A stretch of DNA of 64,000 bases from Smallanthus sonchifolius. Lineage: Eukaryota; Streptophyta; Magnoliopsida; Asterales; Asteraceae. The stretch covers positions 25,717,001-25,781,000 of the forward strand of contig CM042022.1 in assembly GCA_023525975.1 (NCBI GenBank), read 5' to 3'. Made by a program: the position numbers and the translations under genes. Each line of letters starts with the position of its first letter. The first letter of the stretch is position 1. The notes beneath the pieces were generated by a model that ran no database searches, had not been told where the DNA came from, and worked only from the letters and a program-made list of their open reading frames with translations. Below are positions 10,981-22,398 of this stretch, piece by piece.

Positions 10981-12540
10981 TTGAGGCACGGATGCGAGGC
11001 TTATCTGGTGTACGTGATTGAAAAGTGTAAGGATGTAAAGGAACTAGATGATGTACCCGTGGTACGCGAGTACCCAGAGGTGTTTCCAGAGGATTTTCCT
11101 AGGATACCACCCGACAGAGAGATTGAGTTCCAAATCAACTTAGTACCAGATTCCCAGCCCGTGGCCAAGGCTCCGTATCGACTCGCACCAGTGGAGATGA
11201 AAGAACTAATGGCACAACTAGACGAACTACTTGAGAAAGGATTTATCCAACCGAGCATCTCGCCTTGGGGTGCTCCGGTGTTGTTTGTGAAGAAGAAGGA
11301 TGGTTCGATGAGAATGTGTATTGATTATCGTGAGTTGAACAAACAAACGGTTAAGAACAAGTACCCTTTACCAAGGATCGACGACATGTTCGATCAATTA
11401 CATGGCGCAAGTTGGTTCTCAAAAATCGACCTTCGATCCGGGTACCATCAGTTGAAGGTGAGGTAAGAAGACATATCGAAAACCGCATTTCGCACGCGTT
11501 ATGGACATTTCGAGTTCCGCGTAATGTCTTTCGGATTGACGAACGCCCCCGCCGCATTCATGGATTTGACGAATAGGGTCTGTCGACCGATGCTGGATCA
11601 ATCGGTAATCGTGTTCATCGATGATATCCTCATCTACTCCAAGAATGAGGGTGATCACGCATGTCACTTGAAGGAAGTGTTGGAAACCTTGAAGAAGGAG
11701 AAGTTGTATGCTAAGTTCTCCAAATGCGAGTTCTGGCTTAGGGAAGTCCAATTCCTAGGTCACGTCATCAACCCGAATGGAATTATGGTTGACCCAGCAA
11801 AGATAATGACGGTAAGAGATTGGGATATTCCTAAGACGTCAACTGAGATCGGCAGTATCTTGGGATTGGCAAGCTACTATCGGAAATTCATCCAGGATTT
11901 CTTAAAAATAGCTTCGCCGTTGACAAAGTTGACATAGAAGGAGGTAAAGTACGAATGGGGTGTGGCCCAGGAAGAGGCGTTCAAGGAACTAAAGGAGAAG
12001 TTAACCCAAGCTCCAATCTTGGCCCTTCCAGAGGGTAATGAGGACTTAGTGGTATACTCTGACGCTTTGGGTCAGGGGTTGGGGTGCGTGCTGATGCAAC
12101 GCGGAAGAGTGATCGCGTATGTGTCACGACAGTTGAAAGTTCATGAAATCAACTATCCGACTCATGACTTGGAACTTGCTGCGGTTGTATTCGCATTGAA
12201 AATAAGGAGACACTACCTCTACGGGTTGAAGTTTACCATTTATTCTGACCACAAAAGTTTGAAATACTTTTTCGAACAAAAGGAGTTGAATATGAGACAT
12301 AGGCGATGTTTGGAACTTTTGAAGGATTATGACTGTGAAATCATATAACATCCTGGAAAGGCAAACATGGTGGCTGACGCTCTAAGTCGTAAGGATGTGC
12401 CTACTCCTATTAGAGTGAAAGCTTGCCAGTTGGTGGTAACACCGGATATGATGAGGGAAATTGAAGAGGCTCAAGACGAAGCACTAAAAGAGGAAAACAT
12501 AAAGAAGGAGTGGATGGTTGGCCAACAGGACTAGTTAGAA
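10981..12540 (+). pseudogene. Reverse transcriptase and RNase H of the Tekay-like pol
   Basis: Same frame as the protease. RT landmarks: PPDREIEFQINLVP, SPWGAPVLFVKKKDG, MRMCIDYRELNKQT, DLRSGYHQLKVR, MSFGLTNAP and the catalytic FIDD at about 11613-11624. RNase H follows with LVVYSDALGQGLGCVLMQ (the first Asp of the active site is visible), HDLELAAVVFALK and YSDHKSLKY, then the HPGKANMVADALSR signature of Ty3/gypsy RNase H ends. Nonsense codons at 11464, 11935, 12346 and 12532 interrupt the frame without shifting it. Confidence 0.9.
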
Positions 12541-13863
12541 TATAACACCCTTGGTGTTAGGACACATTTTGGTCGGATATGGATACCTACGGGTGGCGAG
12601 CTTAGAACCAAAATCTTGGATGAGGCTCATAAGTCTCGTTACTCTATCCATCCCGGTACCAACAAAAGGTACCAAGATCTGAGGAAGGAATATTATTGGC
12701 CTGGGATGAAGTATGAGGTGACGAAATACGTACGCAAGTGTCTGACTTGCTCGCAAGTAAAGGACGAACATCAGAAACCTTATGGAAAGATTCAAACTCT
12801 TGATATACCGGAATGGAAGTGGGAACACATTAGAATGGACTTCATAACCAAGCTACCTCGCACAGCTAAAGGTCATGACACCATCTGGGTAATTGTGGAC
12901 CGATTAACGAAGAGTGCTCATTTCCTACCTATTTACGAGACGTTCTCATCGGAAAGGTTAGCGGAAGTATTTATTAAAGAAATAGTAGCACAGCATGGGA
13001 TGCCTTTGACGATTGTATCTGACCGGGACACACGATTCACATCGAGGTTCTGGAAAAGATTTCACGAGGTGATGGGCACGAGACTTAATATTAGCACGGT
13101 ATACCACCCGCAAACGGATGGTCAGTCTAAAAGGACCATTCAGACACTGGAGGATATGCTTTGTGCTTGTATTATCGACTTCGATGGCAGTTGGGACGGT
13201 CATCTGCCGTTAGCCGAATTCTCCTACAGCAACAGTCATCACACGACGATAGGCATGCCGCCTTACGAAATGTTGTATGGGAGAAGATGCATGATCCCGG
13301 TTTGTTGGGGTGACATTGGGCAAAAGGAATTGGGAAGTCTCGAGGTAGTTAGAGAGACTTCAGAAAGGTTTGACCAGATCAGGGCACGTATGAAGGCCGC
13401 GCAAGATCACCAGAAATCCTATGCGGATAAACGGCGAAGGCCTGTTGAATTCAATGTTGGTGATCGAGTAATGTTGAAAGTATCACTCTGGAAGGGGATC
13501 ATACGATTCAGGAAAAAGGGGAAAGTTAAGTCCGAGATTTGTCGGACCATTCAGAATAACGGCTCGGTCGGTAAAGTCGCTTATCGGTTGGAGTTGCCCG
13601 ATGAGTTAAGTAAGATTCATCCTACGTTCCATGTATCACACTTACAAAAGTGTTTGGCGGACGAATCAGCTCATATACCCCTTACTGACATCGAGGTTGA
13701 CAGCAGCCTTAACTACATCGAGGAACCCGTGGCCATCCTAGACAAGAAGGAGAAACGTTTAAGTAACAAAGTTATCCAATTGATTAAAGTCCAATGGAAG
13801 CACCGGAAAGGATCAGAATCTACCTGGGAAGCGGAGATGGAAATGAGGGAGTCGTACCCTTAA
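12541..13863 (+). pseudogene. Integrase with C-terminal chromodomain
   Basis: Frame as for RT, open from 12616. The zinc-binding H...H...C-x2-C part ends in CLTCSQVK. The core has HIRMDFITKLP (first Asp), VSDRDTRFTSRFW (second Asp) and TIQTLEDML (Glu). A GPY-like region precedes IHPTFHVSHLQKCL, typical of Tekay elements. The last 60 residues, around EEPVAILDKKEKRL and VQWKHRKG then STWEAE, are the chromodomain that is thought to guide insertion to methylated histone H3 in chromoviruses. The final 415-residue segment has no internal stop. Confidence 0.9.
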
Positions 13864-13880
13864 CTATTTGACTTATGATA

Positions 13881-13916
13881 GGTTTCGGGGACGAAACCTA
13901 TTGTAAGGGGGGTAGA
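13881..13916 (+). other. Conserved stem and polypurine tract before the 3' LTR
   Basis: GGTTTCGGGGACGAAACC (13881-13898) can fold as a short stem. It is followed by the purine tract AAGGGGGGTAGA (13905-13916), directly before the LTR start at 13919. Both are kept in the minus-strand copy near 37600-37635. Confidence 0.75.
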
Positions 13917-14047
13917 CTTGTAACATCTCGAAAATAATAAACGACAATAATTGAAAACGGGTTAAATGCGAGACGAACGGAATAAGCGAGCATGGAATGG
14001 GCCGGCTATGGGCTTGCGCGCGTATGGGCTCAAGGGTAGCCTCACCC

Positions 14048-14055
14048 TATAAATA
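14048..14055 (+). promoter_or_regulatory. TATA box of the Tekay-like LTR
   Basis: TATAAATA at 130 bp into the LTR, followed by GAGAGAGAAA repeats about 45 bp downstream. The minus-strand copy has CTATAAATAG at the matching place. U3 is therefore very short in this family. Confidence 0.7.
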
Positions 14056-15724
14056 TCCTAGCCTACCTCATTCCTCTCATTTTACAAGTTCTAGAGAGAG
14101 AAACCAAAGAGAGAGAAAGTAGACAGATCGGCCAGAGATTCCAGCAAAACGTTGCTCCATAGATCGTGAGACGAACCTCCAAAACAGAAACTCATTACAG
14201 GTAACAATCTTGTCTAAATCTGAGTTTTTTGTTTAAAGAAAGTTTTCGGGTATTTTTGTAAAAAGGATGGGTTTTCCCAACCAAACGAGAAATGGACTTC
14301 AGATCTGTGATCACGAATGAAAACTACAAGTTTTGAACATAAAAAGTTCGGATCTTGACGAGGTCGGATCTGCATGCAAAAGTTAGGGTTTTGTGGGGGA
14401 GAAGACAGCCCGCATGTGACAATCCGGACTTTTCAGGTTAACACTGTTAATCAAATCCAGTTAAAGTTAACCTAATTAACTTAACTCAAACTTCAGGGAC
14501 TATTTCTGTCATTTCTCAAACCCTACTTCACATAAACTACAAGGACTATTTGTGTAATTAGCCCAAGCTTAATTTTATTTGATTTTATAAGTCAAAGTCA
14601 ATATCTATGTTCATGTTGACTTTTGAAAGTCAACTAACCAAGTTCTTAACTCATCTCAAACCTCAAGGTCTAATTCTATCAAATAATAAACTTAAAATCA
14701 CAAGGACTAGTTATGGAATTACCCTAAACTCAAGCCTATTGACTTGGAAAGTCAAAATTGAAGGGTTGTTGCTTATGTTGACTTTCTGAGTCAAACCCGT
14801 AGCTTATGATCCAAATTGCGAAATGATAACTGAAATGCACATTAATGCCTTAAACGCTCATCGTTAGGACTTAAAACACCATCATTGTGTCGAATTATAC
14901 AAATTTATGAACCTTAAACCCATAACCATTGAAACCCCCACCGTTACTATCGAATTCGACCAATTTGAATATTCATTCTACAATTGAACACCTGCGAACC
15001 GTATCCACACTCCTCTGAATCTGTTAAACACATCTATTCGACCGAAGAAAAATCCAGAGACACCGGGGACCAACGCGTCGGACTCACGGCTGAGTTTTAG
15101 TCGAGCTCTACCAATTCGAACTCAATTCAGGTAACAAATCCCACCAACAGACTCGCCTTAACCTCTAGAACGAAAGCCCTATCCTAATTGTGGCTTACAA
15201 CACCGAATCGAACATGAACTGATTCTAGGGTTCATTTGAATTCAGATGTAATCGAACCCTACCCCCGACTCATTCTAAATCCAATTAAATTATATGATTA
15301 GCTTTGCGACCTTCAAATCAATGAAAGCCCCATGATCCCAACAACTTTTATTATCATATTCGGCCAATTCGATTGCATATTCAAACCTAGGGTTTCGGCT
15401 TTCGAAACAGGAATTAAACGATCCAAAACCCATCGATTTTGAAATTAAACCTCATGGCTAGACTGGTAATCGCTCACTCATTGAAACCCCCATGATTTCA
15501 ATAGCTTTAAATATCAAAACTTAGCAAATCAATTTTGATTTCATATTCTAGGGTTTCGGTTTTTCGAATCAAGAATTAACCATCCTAACCACGATGTTTT
15601 TGCAATTAAACTCGTACACGGATTCGCAATACCCTGATGAACAAAACCCTTGAACTTTTGTAGCAAATCATTGTCGAGATAGATGGATTTGGGATTGGAT
15701 TGGGATCGGTCGTGAATAGGGGGG

Positions 15725-15885
15725 GGGGACACAGGGCTGTGATTGATTAAAAGTATATCGAATTCGAAATGGTTGCGATGGCCTAGCTAGCTGAGTTGGT
15801 TGAAGCCTTGTACCTACACACAGGAGACCCGGGTTCGAAATCGGTCTCCTGCAATTATTTTTGGGGACACAGGGCTGTGATTGAT
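15725..15885 (+). repeat. 23-bp direct duplication at a rearrangement junction
   Basis: A 23-bp string that begins GGGGACACAGG and ends GTGATTGAT occurs at 15725-15747 and again at 15863-15885. The first copy is in its native LTR context (it aligns to the other family-A LTR). The second sits exactly between LTR sequence and the leader of the nested minus-strand element, so it looks like filler copied from nearby during end repair. Confidence 0.8.
15779..15862 (+). other. tRNA-like pol III module inside family-A LTR
   Basis: TAGCTGAGTTGG (15788-15799) is a perfect match to the A-box consensus TRGYNNARNNGG. GGTTCGAAATC (15832-15842) matches the B box at all but one place. A T-run follows at 15858-15862. 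Spacing of 44 bp fits a tRNA-type promoter. The flanks do not form a full cloverleaf that I can see, so I do not call a tRNA gene. Confidence 0.6.
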
Positions 15886-16723
15886 AATGTATGTATGTTC
15901 TGACTAAAACTGATCACATATTTCATTCAAAATTTTTATAACACAAAAGGATAGGGGAAATAAGCCATGAAATCTATTCCTGGGAGGATATGACAACATA
16001 GATCATTATTCGCGCGATAGGAATGGCCGGGATTCGCATGCACTACAAATTGTTATTACGTGTGCACCCGTAATAATGATTTGTTTTTCATGTTCGTCTA
16101 GTTCTTCCTACCTTGCTATAATGTCCCCAAATTTTGAGTTTAAGTTCGGATTGTATCCTTGCGGATACATTGACTTATCAACGTTAAATAATTCCTCAAA
16201 GCTTTTAAGGAGACATGCTTTAGCCTATAGGTAAACACTCACTTCAGGAATTCCCAGGAAAGCATACGGGTCCGTTTATTTGGATTTATACGAAATGCTT
16301 TCCTAGACAGAAAACCCAATGTACAGGTGTCACCCTTCCAGATTGCACGTGTCCTTTACTGGTTTCGAGAAATTAAGTCGTTGACGAGATTTTCAATATT
16401 TTAATAGACTTGAGAGTCTATGAGTATAAAATGTGTAGGAATGTTGCAATTAATATGGATTAGGAAAGAGTATGGATAAGGATGGGTAGTGTATTTGTTT
16501 GCATAAGTTTGTTTGTCAAATGTGTATGTAAAGTATGTATCATGTATCAAAGTCTTGTATGTATGTGTATAAGTCTCATGTACTAAACTCGGGAAGATTC
16601 AAATAATACCTAACTACAAATAATTCACATAGCAATTAATCATTTAGCACATAACACATAAAAGGGAGTCCTAGGGTTATAGTCTAGGTCATTGTGTCTA
16701 ATAACCTAATTCCCTATAACCAT

Positions 16724-16736
16724 GGCTCTGATACCA
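16724..16736 (-). other. Primer binding site, tRNA-iMet type (family B)
   Basis: Minus-strand TGGTATCAGAGCC, three bases from the LTR end. It is complementary to the 3' end of plant initiator tRNA-Met. Confidence 0.88.
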
Positions 16737-16739
16737 ATC

Positions 16740-19507
16740 TGTCACACCCCGACCGATGGCGGAATCATCGAGGCGGACAATAGAATGATTGTTCAAAAGC
16801 TCATGATAACTAAAAAGTTGCATAATTCATTAATTAAATTTAAAGAAAACAAGATCCAAATACAATACATTTCAAAATAACCTAGTCTAGTTCAAAACAT
16901 TGATTTATTTAACTAGGTCCGTAGTTCCTAAGTGGAGAAATCTTCGGCAAGCAGTCACATATCCAAACCTGAAACATTATTTAAATCAAGTGTCAACTAA
17001 AAAGTTGGTGAGTACATAGGTTTAGTAATTCCGGTAAATAGTAGTGTAAATCGTTTTGCAACTCATTGTTTATCTTGTTAAACATAGTATATATGATGTA
17101 TCATTTATTTAATCACAATTCAAACCGAGTTTGACGCGCTTGAACAGAGCACAACAGCTAAGTCCGGTATGTTTGAATATAGTTACCCACTATATCCGAT
17201 ATGATTGAATATAACACGCGGTTATATCCGAGTATGTAGTAATAAACACCCTAACCGGGTGGGCTGGTCAGGCACAATAGATCTATCAATATTACAGTTG
17301 GTTGTCTTGTGTTTAAATGTATGTACATCCAAAGAATAAGCATATAGTCTCATGTATAACACGTATAAACAATGTGAGTAGCATGTATAATGTTTCACCC
17401 CAAAATGTATGAAAATGTAAAATAGGGCCTATGTAACTCACCTTGCAGCAAGGGTTTTACTTCACGCGCGTTGGTGATATTTGTATTGTTGTTATACATG
17501 ATGAAATCCTATGTAAACGAATATGTATCAATTATATATTCGCGCACGCGTATAATTGTTTAAATATATGTGGATTTGTAAATGGAATAGCCTTTGTGAA
17601 AAATTATATGTTTTAAAATCATTATACAAATTAATTTTTGGAAGACTTTGTATTTTTATAAAATTCCAAATTAAGGATTTAAACTTCTCAAGAAAAATAT
17701 ATATTTTTAATAACACTTGCAATTTATAAATCATAAATTACCTATTTTAAATTTCGTGAAAACATTATATTTTAAATAACGCGTATTTTATTTATTTATA
17801 AAAATGTTATTTTATTATTTTCCGAGGGCTTAAATAATTAAATAACTTATGAAAAATGTCGGTTTTATTATTTTATAAAATCTAACGGGTTTGAATATGT
17901 TCAAAAGTTGGGTTAAAAATAAACGGGCCGAGCTAACGGGCATGAAATAATTTAAAGGGATTTAAAAATTAATTAAGTAAATAAATTAATAATTATAATA
18001 ATAATGTATATATATATAATAGGGAATGGTCGGATCGGGTCGGCCCAGGGAGGAGACACGCGGGTCAACGGGTAACCGGGTCGGGCGAGAGGATCCATGG
18101 GTTGGTCAACCCAGCGGTCAACAAAAATAAGAAAAAGTGTGGACCTGATGCGGCCGGGGATCGAACTCGGGTCTTGGCTGTTATCGGGAAGGAGCGTGAC
18201 CAGCCAGGCTATAAGCCCATCGCTGATCAACACCGATACTTAAAATACATAACAAGCCGGCCTTTATCCCTGAGTTCTCGGCAACCCGCAGACCAAGTTA
18301 CCGAGGACTTCTGTTTGCTCGGAAACGGTCAGAAATCGATCGGTAATCAATATGTATTAGTTAACCATTAGTAAAACGAAGATAATAGGAACTAAATGCA
18401 GTGATGATACCTGAATCGAAGTGGTCTGCGAAGTGGGGGTGAGGCTCAAAAGTACTAGAAATCAATTGGAGGGGATTCGAGTTGGTTGAAGCCTAAGACA
18501 GAGGGTATAACCTCGTTTCGAAGAGACGAATCCAACGGTATGGTTAATTGATAGTAAGAGTGTACAGGGAGAGAGTGAGGGTTTGAGTTACAGCCGGCTA
18601 GAGGCTTAAATGGTCGCACGAGATTTCGATAATAAAAGGTGAAATTGATGACTCGGTTACACGCGTATGGACACGTCGAATCGAAAGGGACAGACCTTAG
18701 ACGTCGAGGTATTGTGTGTCGGCCGAATTTCATGGTTAGCTTTTCGAACATTTAATGAATCTCGGGTTTCCTATGTTAAAAGGTGAAATCGATGGGGGGA
18801 AAAAGACTGGGGGAAACAGGCGAGTACGAGGGTGCTTTTCTCGGGTGTCGAGGTGGCGTGGTTCGCAGTCTCGAGACTAGCCGGAAAAGTTGCCGTCGCC
18901 GGAGAAGAAAAGGTGCTGGGCGCCGGAAAAATGAAAAGGAATTGACAGGTTCAGCCCCTGGGGTTTGAAAATGTTTAAAACAGACCCTTGAAATATTTCA
19001 AAATAAACCCCTATAGTTCTGTTTAATTCCAAACAGCCCCCTGACTTTAATTTAATTATAAAATTTAATTTCTTTTTCAACTTTAATTAATTTATATATT
19101 TTATAAATCCATTTTCTTTATTAAAATTTAATTATTTTTAAATAATTATCTTATTGAAATAATACATTAAATTATTTATTAAATTAATAAGTTTATTTTA
19201 CTTAAATTCTTTTAAACCAAATGAAACTTAAGCATATAAAATTTTATAAAACTTATGTTTTTATTTAAAATCAATCTCATTGAATGGTTAATAAAATTGA
19301 AAACCATATATAAATTATTCAATTTAATAACATAATTTATATGGTTTATAACCTTCAAATATTTTTAAAAAAATTGAAAATACATAAATTGCCTTTGCCA
19401 ATACATCAATTTGTATAAATTTGATTAAATATACGTGTATATGTTTTGAAATAAAATGTTAATATTTATACGATAAATTCCACAACGAAAATTTTTGAAA
19501 TGTCACA
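16740..19507 (-). repeat. 5' LTR of family B (2768 bp)
   Basis: On the minus strand it starts TGTGACATTTC and ends CGGTCGGGGTGTGACA. It holds a tRNA-like module at 18137-18222. The minus-strand 5' half is very AT-rich. No coding frame is credible. Confidence 0.8.
18137..18222 (-). other. tRNA-like pol III module inside family-B LTR
   Basis: Minus strand: TAGCCTGGCTGG (18211-18200) matches the A box with one mismatch, and AGTTCGATCCC (18167-18157) matches the B box with one mismatch. T-runs of five follow at 18136-18132 and 18126-18122. It lies in the sense of the LTR, as in families A and C. Confidence 0.6.
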
Positions 19508-20148
19508 TATTTAATATTATTTTCTCATTCTTAAAAATAATATGTTAATATTATTCTCAAACCGTGACTCCTAATAAAATAATATATTTATATTATTTTC
19601 AATCCGTGACACTAACTAAAAATAATATATATTCTTATATTATTTTTACCACGTTATAAACTTTACGAAACGTTCTAACCTATTAAATTATATAATTATT
19701 TATATTATTTACCCTCGGTTTTATGCTCGAATAAAAATAATATATTTTGCCACACAAATGATTATTTTAATCTTACAAACTTAAAAATGATATATTTAGT
19801 TATATTATTTTCCTAAACCATTTTAAATGGTACAATCGCCTGAATATTTATTTACTAATATTATTCGCAATCAGAAATGCTCGACACGAAACGTATTTAC
19901 CTTAATAATTATTTTATTAAGAAACCCTCATTCCCGTGGACACGATCGTCTACTCGTTGGTCCCACGTATACTTTAGGGCATTCAAATCTTCCGTGTCGT
20001 CGTCACAAATTCTCATATGTCCCTAACTTATGTGTTTATAATTCTAGGGCATACGTAAGCCGTGCAGGCTAACAGTTGAGGTTCTAAATCTCATATTTGT
20101 GTGATACTGCCTACAACGCAACGCATGTGAGTTTCACGGCCCCTTTTT

Positions 20149-20340
20149 ACTTGTTTTACTATTGAGGGAGAAACATGCTTACACACAAACATATTTTACT
20201 TGTTTTCCTGTTGAGGAGAAACAAACATGTACACAAACTATCATACTTCTACTTGTTTTCCCCGTGGGGGAGAAACAGGTACGCAGACAAACATTATGTT
20301 ACATGTTTTTCTCGTTGGGGGGAGAAAACATGACACAACT
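20149..20340 (+). repeat. Four imperfect ~50-bp tandem repeats
   Basis: Units start near 20149, 20198, 20251 and 20301; each has ACTTGTTTT, then GGGGAGAAAC and ACACAAAC-like ends. The other family-A LTR has a single unit (about 55461-55500), so the array expanded in this copy. Confidence 0.75.
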
Positions 20341-20962
20341 ATTTTAGATTATTGTAATTCATATGTTATTACTGTTAAGGCTAAGCGTGACACACTATCA
20401 CAGAAAGTCCTCATCATACATCGAACCGTTAATATGGATCTTAGCCTACTCACATTTGCCAGAGTTGATAGACCTGGCAGGAGGCATACAAACACAAACA
20501 GTCAGCTTCGGTTGCGAGCGCTTTAATAAGACATGAACATAGGCTAGCTACCTATAGATATGCATAGTGAATGTACATAATCTGGCAAACACTCTCTTAT
20601 TGTAAACTTGAAACCTGTGAACTCACCAACCTCGTGTTGACACTTTTTCTTACATGTTTCTCAGGTCGCTTTGGCACAGGTTGCACACTTAGGACATGCA
20701 TGAAGTCCTACTGTCATTTCATTCATTTCAAACATGATAAACAGTTTACTTAATTATATTGATTGACGCTTGTTGCGTGTAACTACTTTTAATTTTATAT
20801 TAACGTTTACGCTTCCGCATTAACCCTGAGCATTTATGTTATGACTTTTAAGTCCCATATAGTGTCGTTTGATGTAACTAATGACTGAGATCCTGGTGTG
20901 TCACCTTCCAAACGGTAAAACTCCGTTAGTGGAATTTGGGGGTGTGACACCGCAAACATGTC

Positions 20963-21050
20963 CTGCGTACTTGATAAGTACGCAAGAACAAAGTCTGCGT
21001 ACTTGATAAGTACGCAGGAACAAGGCCCTGCGCACTTGCTAAGTGCGCAG
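20963..21050 (+). repeat. Hairpin array, three units, in the Tekay-like 3' LTR
   Basis: Units at 20963, 20995 and 21028, spaced 32-33 bp. Each unit is a 23-bp palindrome with arms CTGCGTACTT and AAGTACGCAG around a GAT loop; the third uses compensating changes (CTGCGCACTT / AAGTGCGCAG). Confidence 0.9.
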
Positions 21051-22398
21051 GCATCAGGTCTATGGGTATATATAGGTGGTTAGTGAAGTCAGTATGTTCG
21101 CCTAATTCAGAATGGTTTAACCGTTAGAGTCGGGATTAGGTCTGATGTGTATTTAACTGCTCAATCCAGTTCGTACATGATGTTGTTGGGCCTTTGTTTA
21201 GGACAACCAAGACTAGCTTATCAGGTGAGTTCTAGAAGCCCTTCTTTAAATGTTTTTTTTATTAATGTTTTAGGCTGGTGTTCATACTTCCGAAATGATG
21301 TTTACAAAACGATGTTTACGAAGGATGATGTTTTTGAAATGATTTGCCAAAGAGGTTTATGAATGGTTTACGAATGAAATGTTTTATAATAAATACGGAT
21401 GCTTTAACTGAAATGATGTAAGGCGGTAACGGTTAGAGTTTTATAAAGTCACGAAATGAACGAATCTGCCACGAGTTCTTTCGGGAACTAAGGTATGCAT
21501 GTATATTATGGGCCTTACCTTTTAGGGGCCTTTGTGGCTGGCCAACTGTTGTACAACTGGGTGGATAAAGGGGTGACGACGGTCACCATGGGATTACCGG
21601 GATCCCTATTGAAGGAACTATTCCCTGCGAGGGAACAGTGCTTAAGGTGAAGGTACGTACTGTCCTTTGGGACACCGTGCTTAAGGTGAAGGTACGTGTA
21701 TCCTTGCGGTACCGTTCCTAAGGTTCTGGTGTCGAACGGATTTGGGGTATCGAGCCCTAGGTTTCTCCGCCTACAAGTAATGTACGGTGTCGAAGGGCCT
21801 AGTGGTGGCGTGCCTCGGGGTTTCTCCGTCAGTATGCGATGAATGGAATTGACGGTTACGAAAAGGCGCAGATTCGGTTCATGTTGACTTATGCTTTGAT
21901 GATATGATTACGAGGTTTTGATGATGTTAAGTTATTGCAGGTTTTTACGTACGCTTTTATTAAATGAATGAATGTTATGTTTTTGGCAAATGTAAATGTT
22001 AAAGTTTTTATGAAATGCTAGAACTCACTAGCATAGCTGACTTTTAGTATGCACATTCAGGTTAAGGACATGTATGGACGATGGACGATGATGCTTGGCA
22101 AGCGATGAAGAGTTACCCGGTCGCTCTATAAAGTCTGGCATCCCGTTATGTTTTGATTATGTTATGTTATGTTTTAGACAATGTTTACCCTTCCGTATGT
22201 TGAACGATGTTATGTTATGTTTGAAATGAAATTTTCCTCTGCGTTATTTGATATTCACGTTTAAATACTATTTGTGAATGAGTAAATCCAACAAGTGAGG
22301 CCTCCCGGATTTGGGGCCTTACAAATAATTAATATAAATTTATGGTATTTGTATTGTTGGAAACAGAAATATAATTTTTTTTAAATTAAACAAAATCA

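Larger units (their letters stand above)
15886..19507 (-). mobile_element. Truncated minus-strand LTR retrotransposon (family B): LTR plus leader
   Basis: On the minus strand this is an LTR (19507 to 16740) followed by a primer site for tRNA-iMet and about 850 bp of leader, cut off at 15886. No gag or pol remains, and the opposite LTR is missing. The 5 bp after the LTR (TATTT) cannot be paired with a clear left duplication, which agrees with a deletion that removed the 3' part of the element plus some of the host LTR. Confidence 0.8.
14415..20949 (+). mobile_element. Solo-type LTR (family A), itself interrupted
   Basis: Begins TGTGACAATCCGG and ends GGGGGTGTGACA, flanked by the 5-bp duplication CCGCA. 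Sequence up to about 15862 and from 19508 onward matches the uninterrupted family-A LTR at 53256-56188 in the same order, so this is one LTR with a foreign block inside. No internal retroelement coding region of its own is left, as expected after recombination between two LTRs. Compared with the other copy, about 170 bp is missing at the insertion point. Confidence 0.85.
9213..22323 (+). mobile_element. Tekay-like Ty3/gypsy chromovirus (outer element of left nest)
   Basis: From 9213 there is leader, gag (9305), one pol frame (10438-13863) ending in a chromodomain, a polypurine tract, and a 3' LTR (13919-22323) that is interrupted by another element. The same family is complete on the other strand at 35560-44516, which fixes the boundaries. 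Removing the nested insertion plus one duplicated target (6540 bp) leaves an LTR of about 1865 bp, against 2022 and 2038 bp in the other copy. The 5' LTR and primer site lie left of the window, beyond the nested Athila-like element. LTR ends are TGTAACATC and GGGGCCTTACA. Gene order RT-RNase H-integrase-chromodomain marks it as a chromovirus. Confidence 0.92.
13919..22323 (+). repeat. 3' LTR of the Tekay-like element, split by an insertion
   Basis: LTR parts are 13919-14414 and 20950-22323. The first carries a TATA box and a GA-rich stretch, the second the hairpin array and the end GGGGCCTTACA. The target CCGCA is present at both 14410-14414 and 20950-20954. Confidence 0.92.

Noticed and set aside
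15779..15862. A functional tRNA gene
   Set aside because: A/B boxes are present but no acceptor stem or normal anticodon arm can be paired; the same holds for 18137-18222, 52072-52146 and 54628-54707.
20162..20526. Short frames with repeated Cys/Phe-rich segments
   Set aside because: They come from the 50-bp repeats in an LTR; there is no conserved domain and no counterpart in the other LTR copy.
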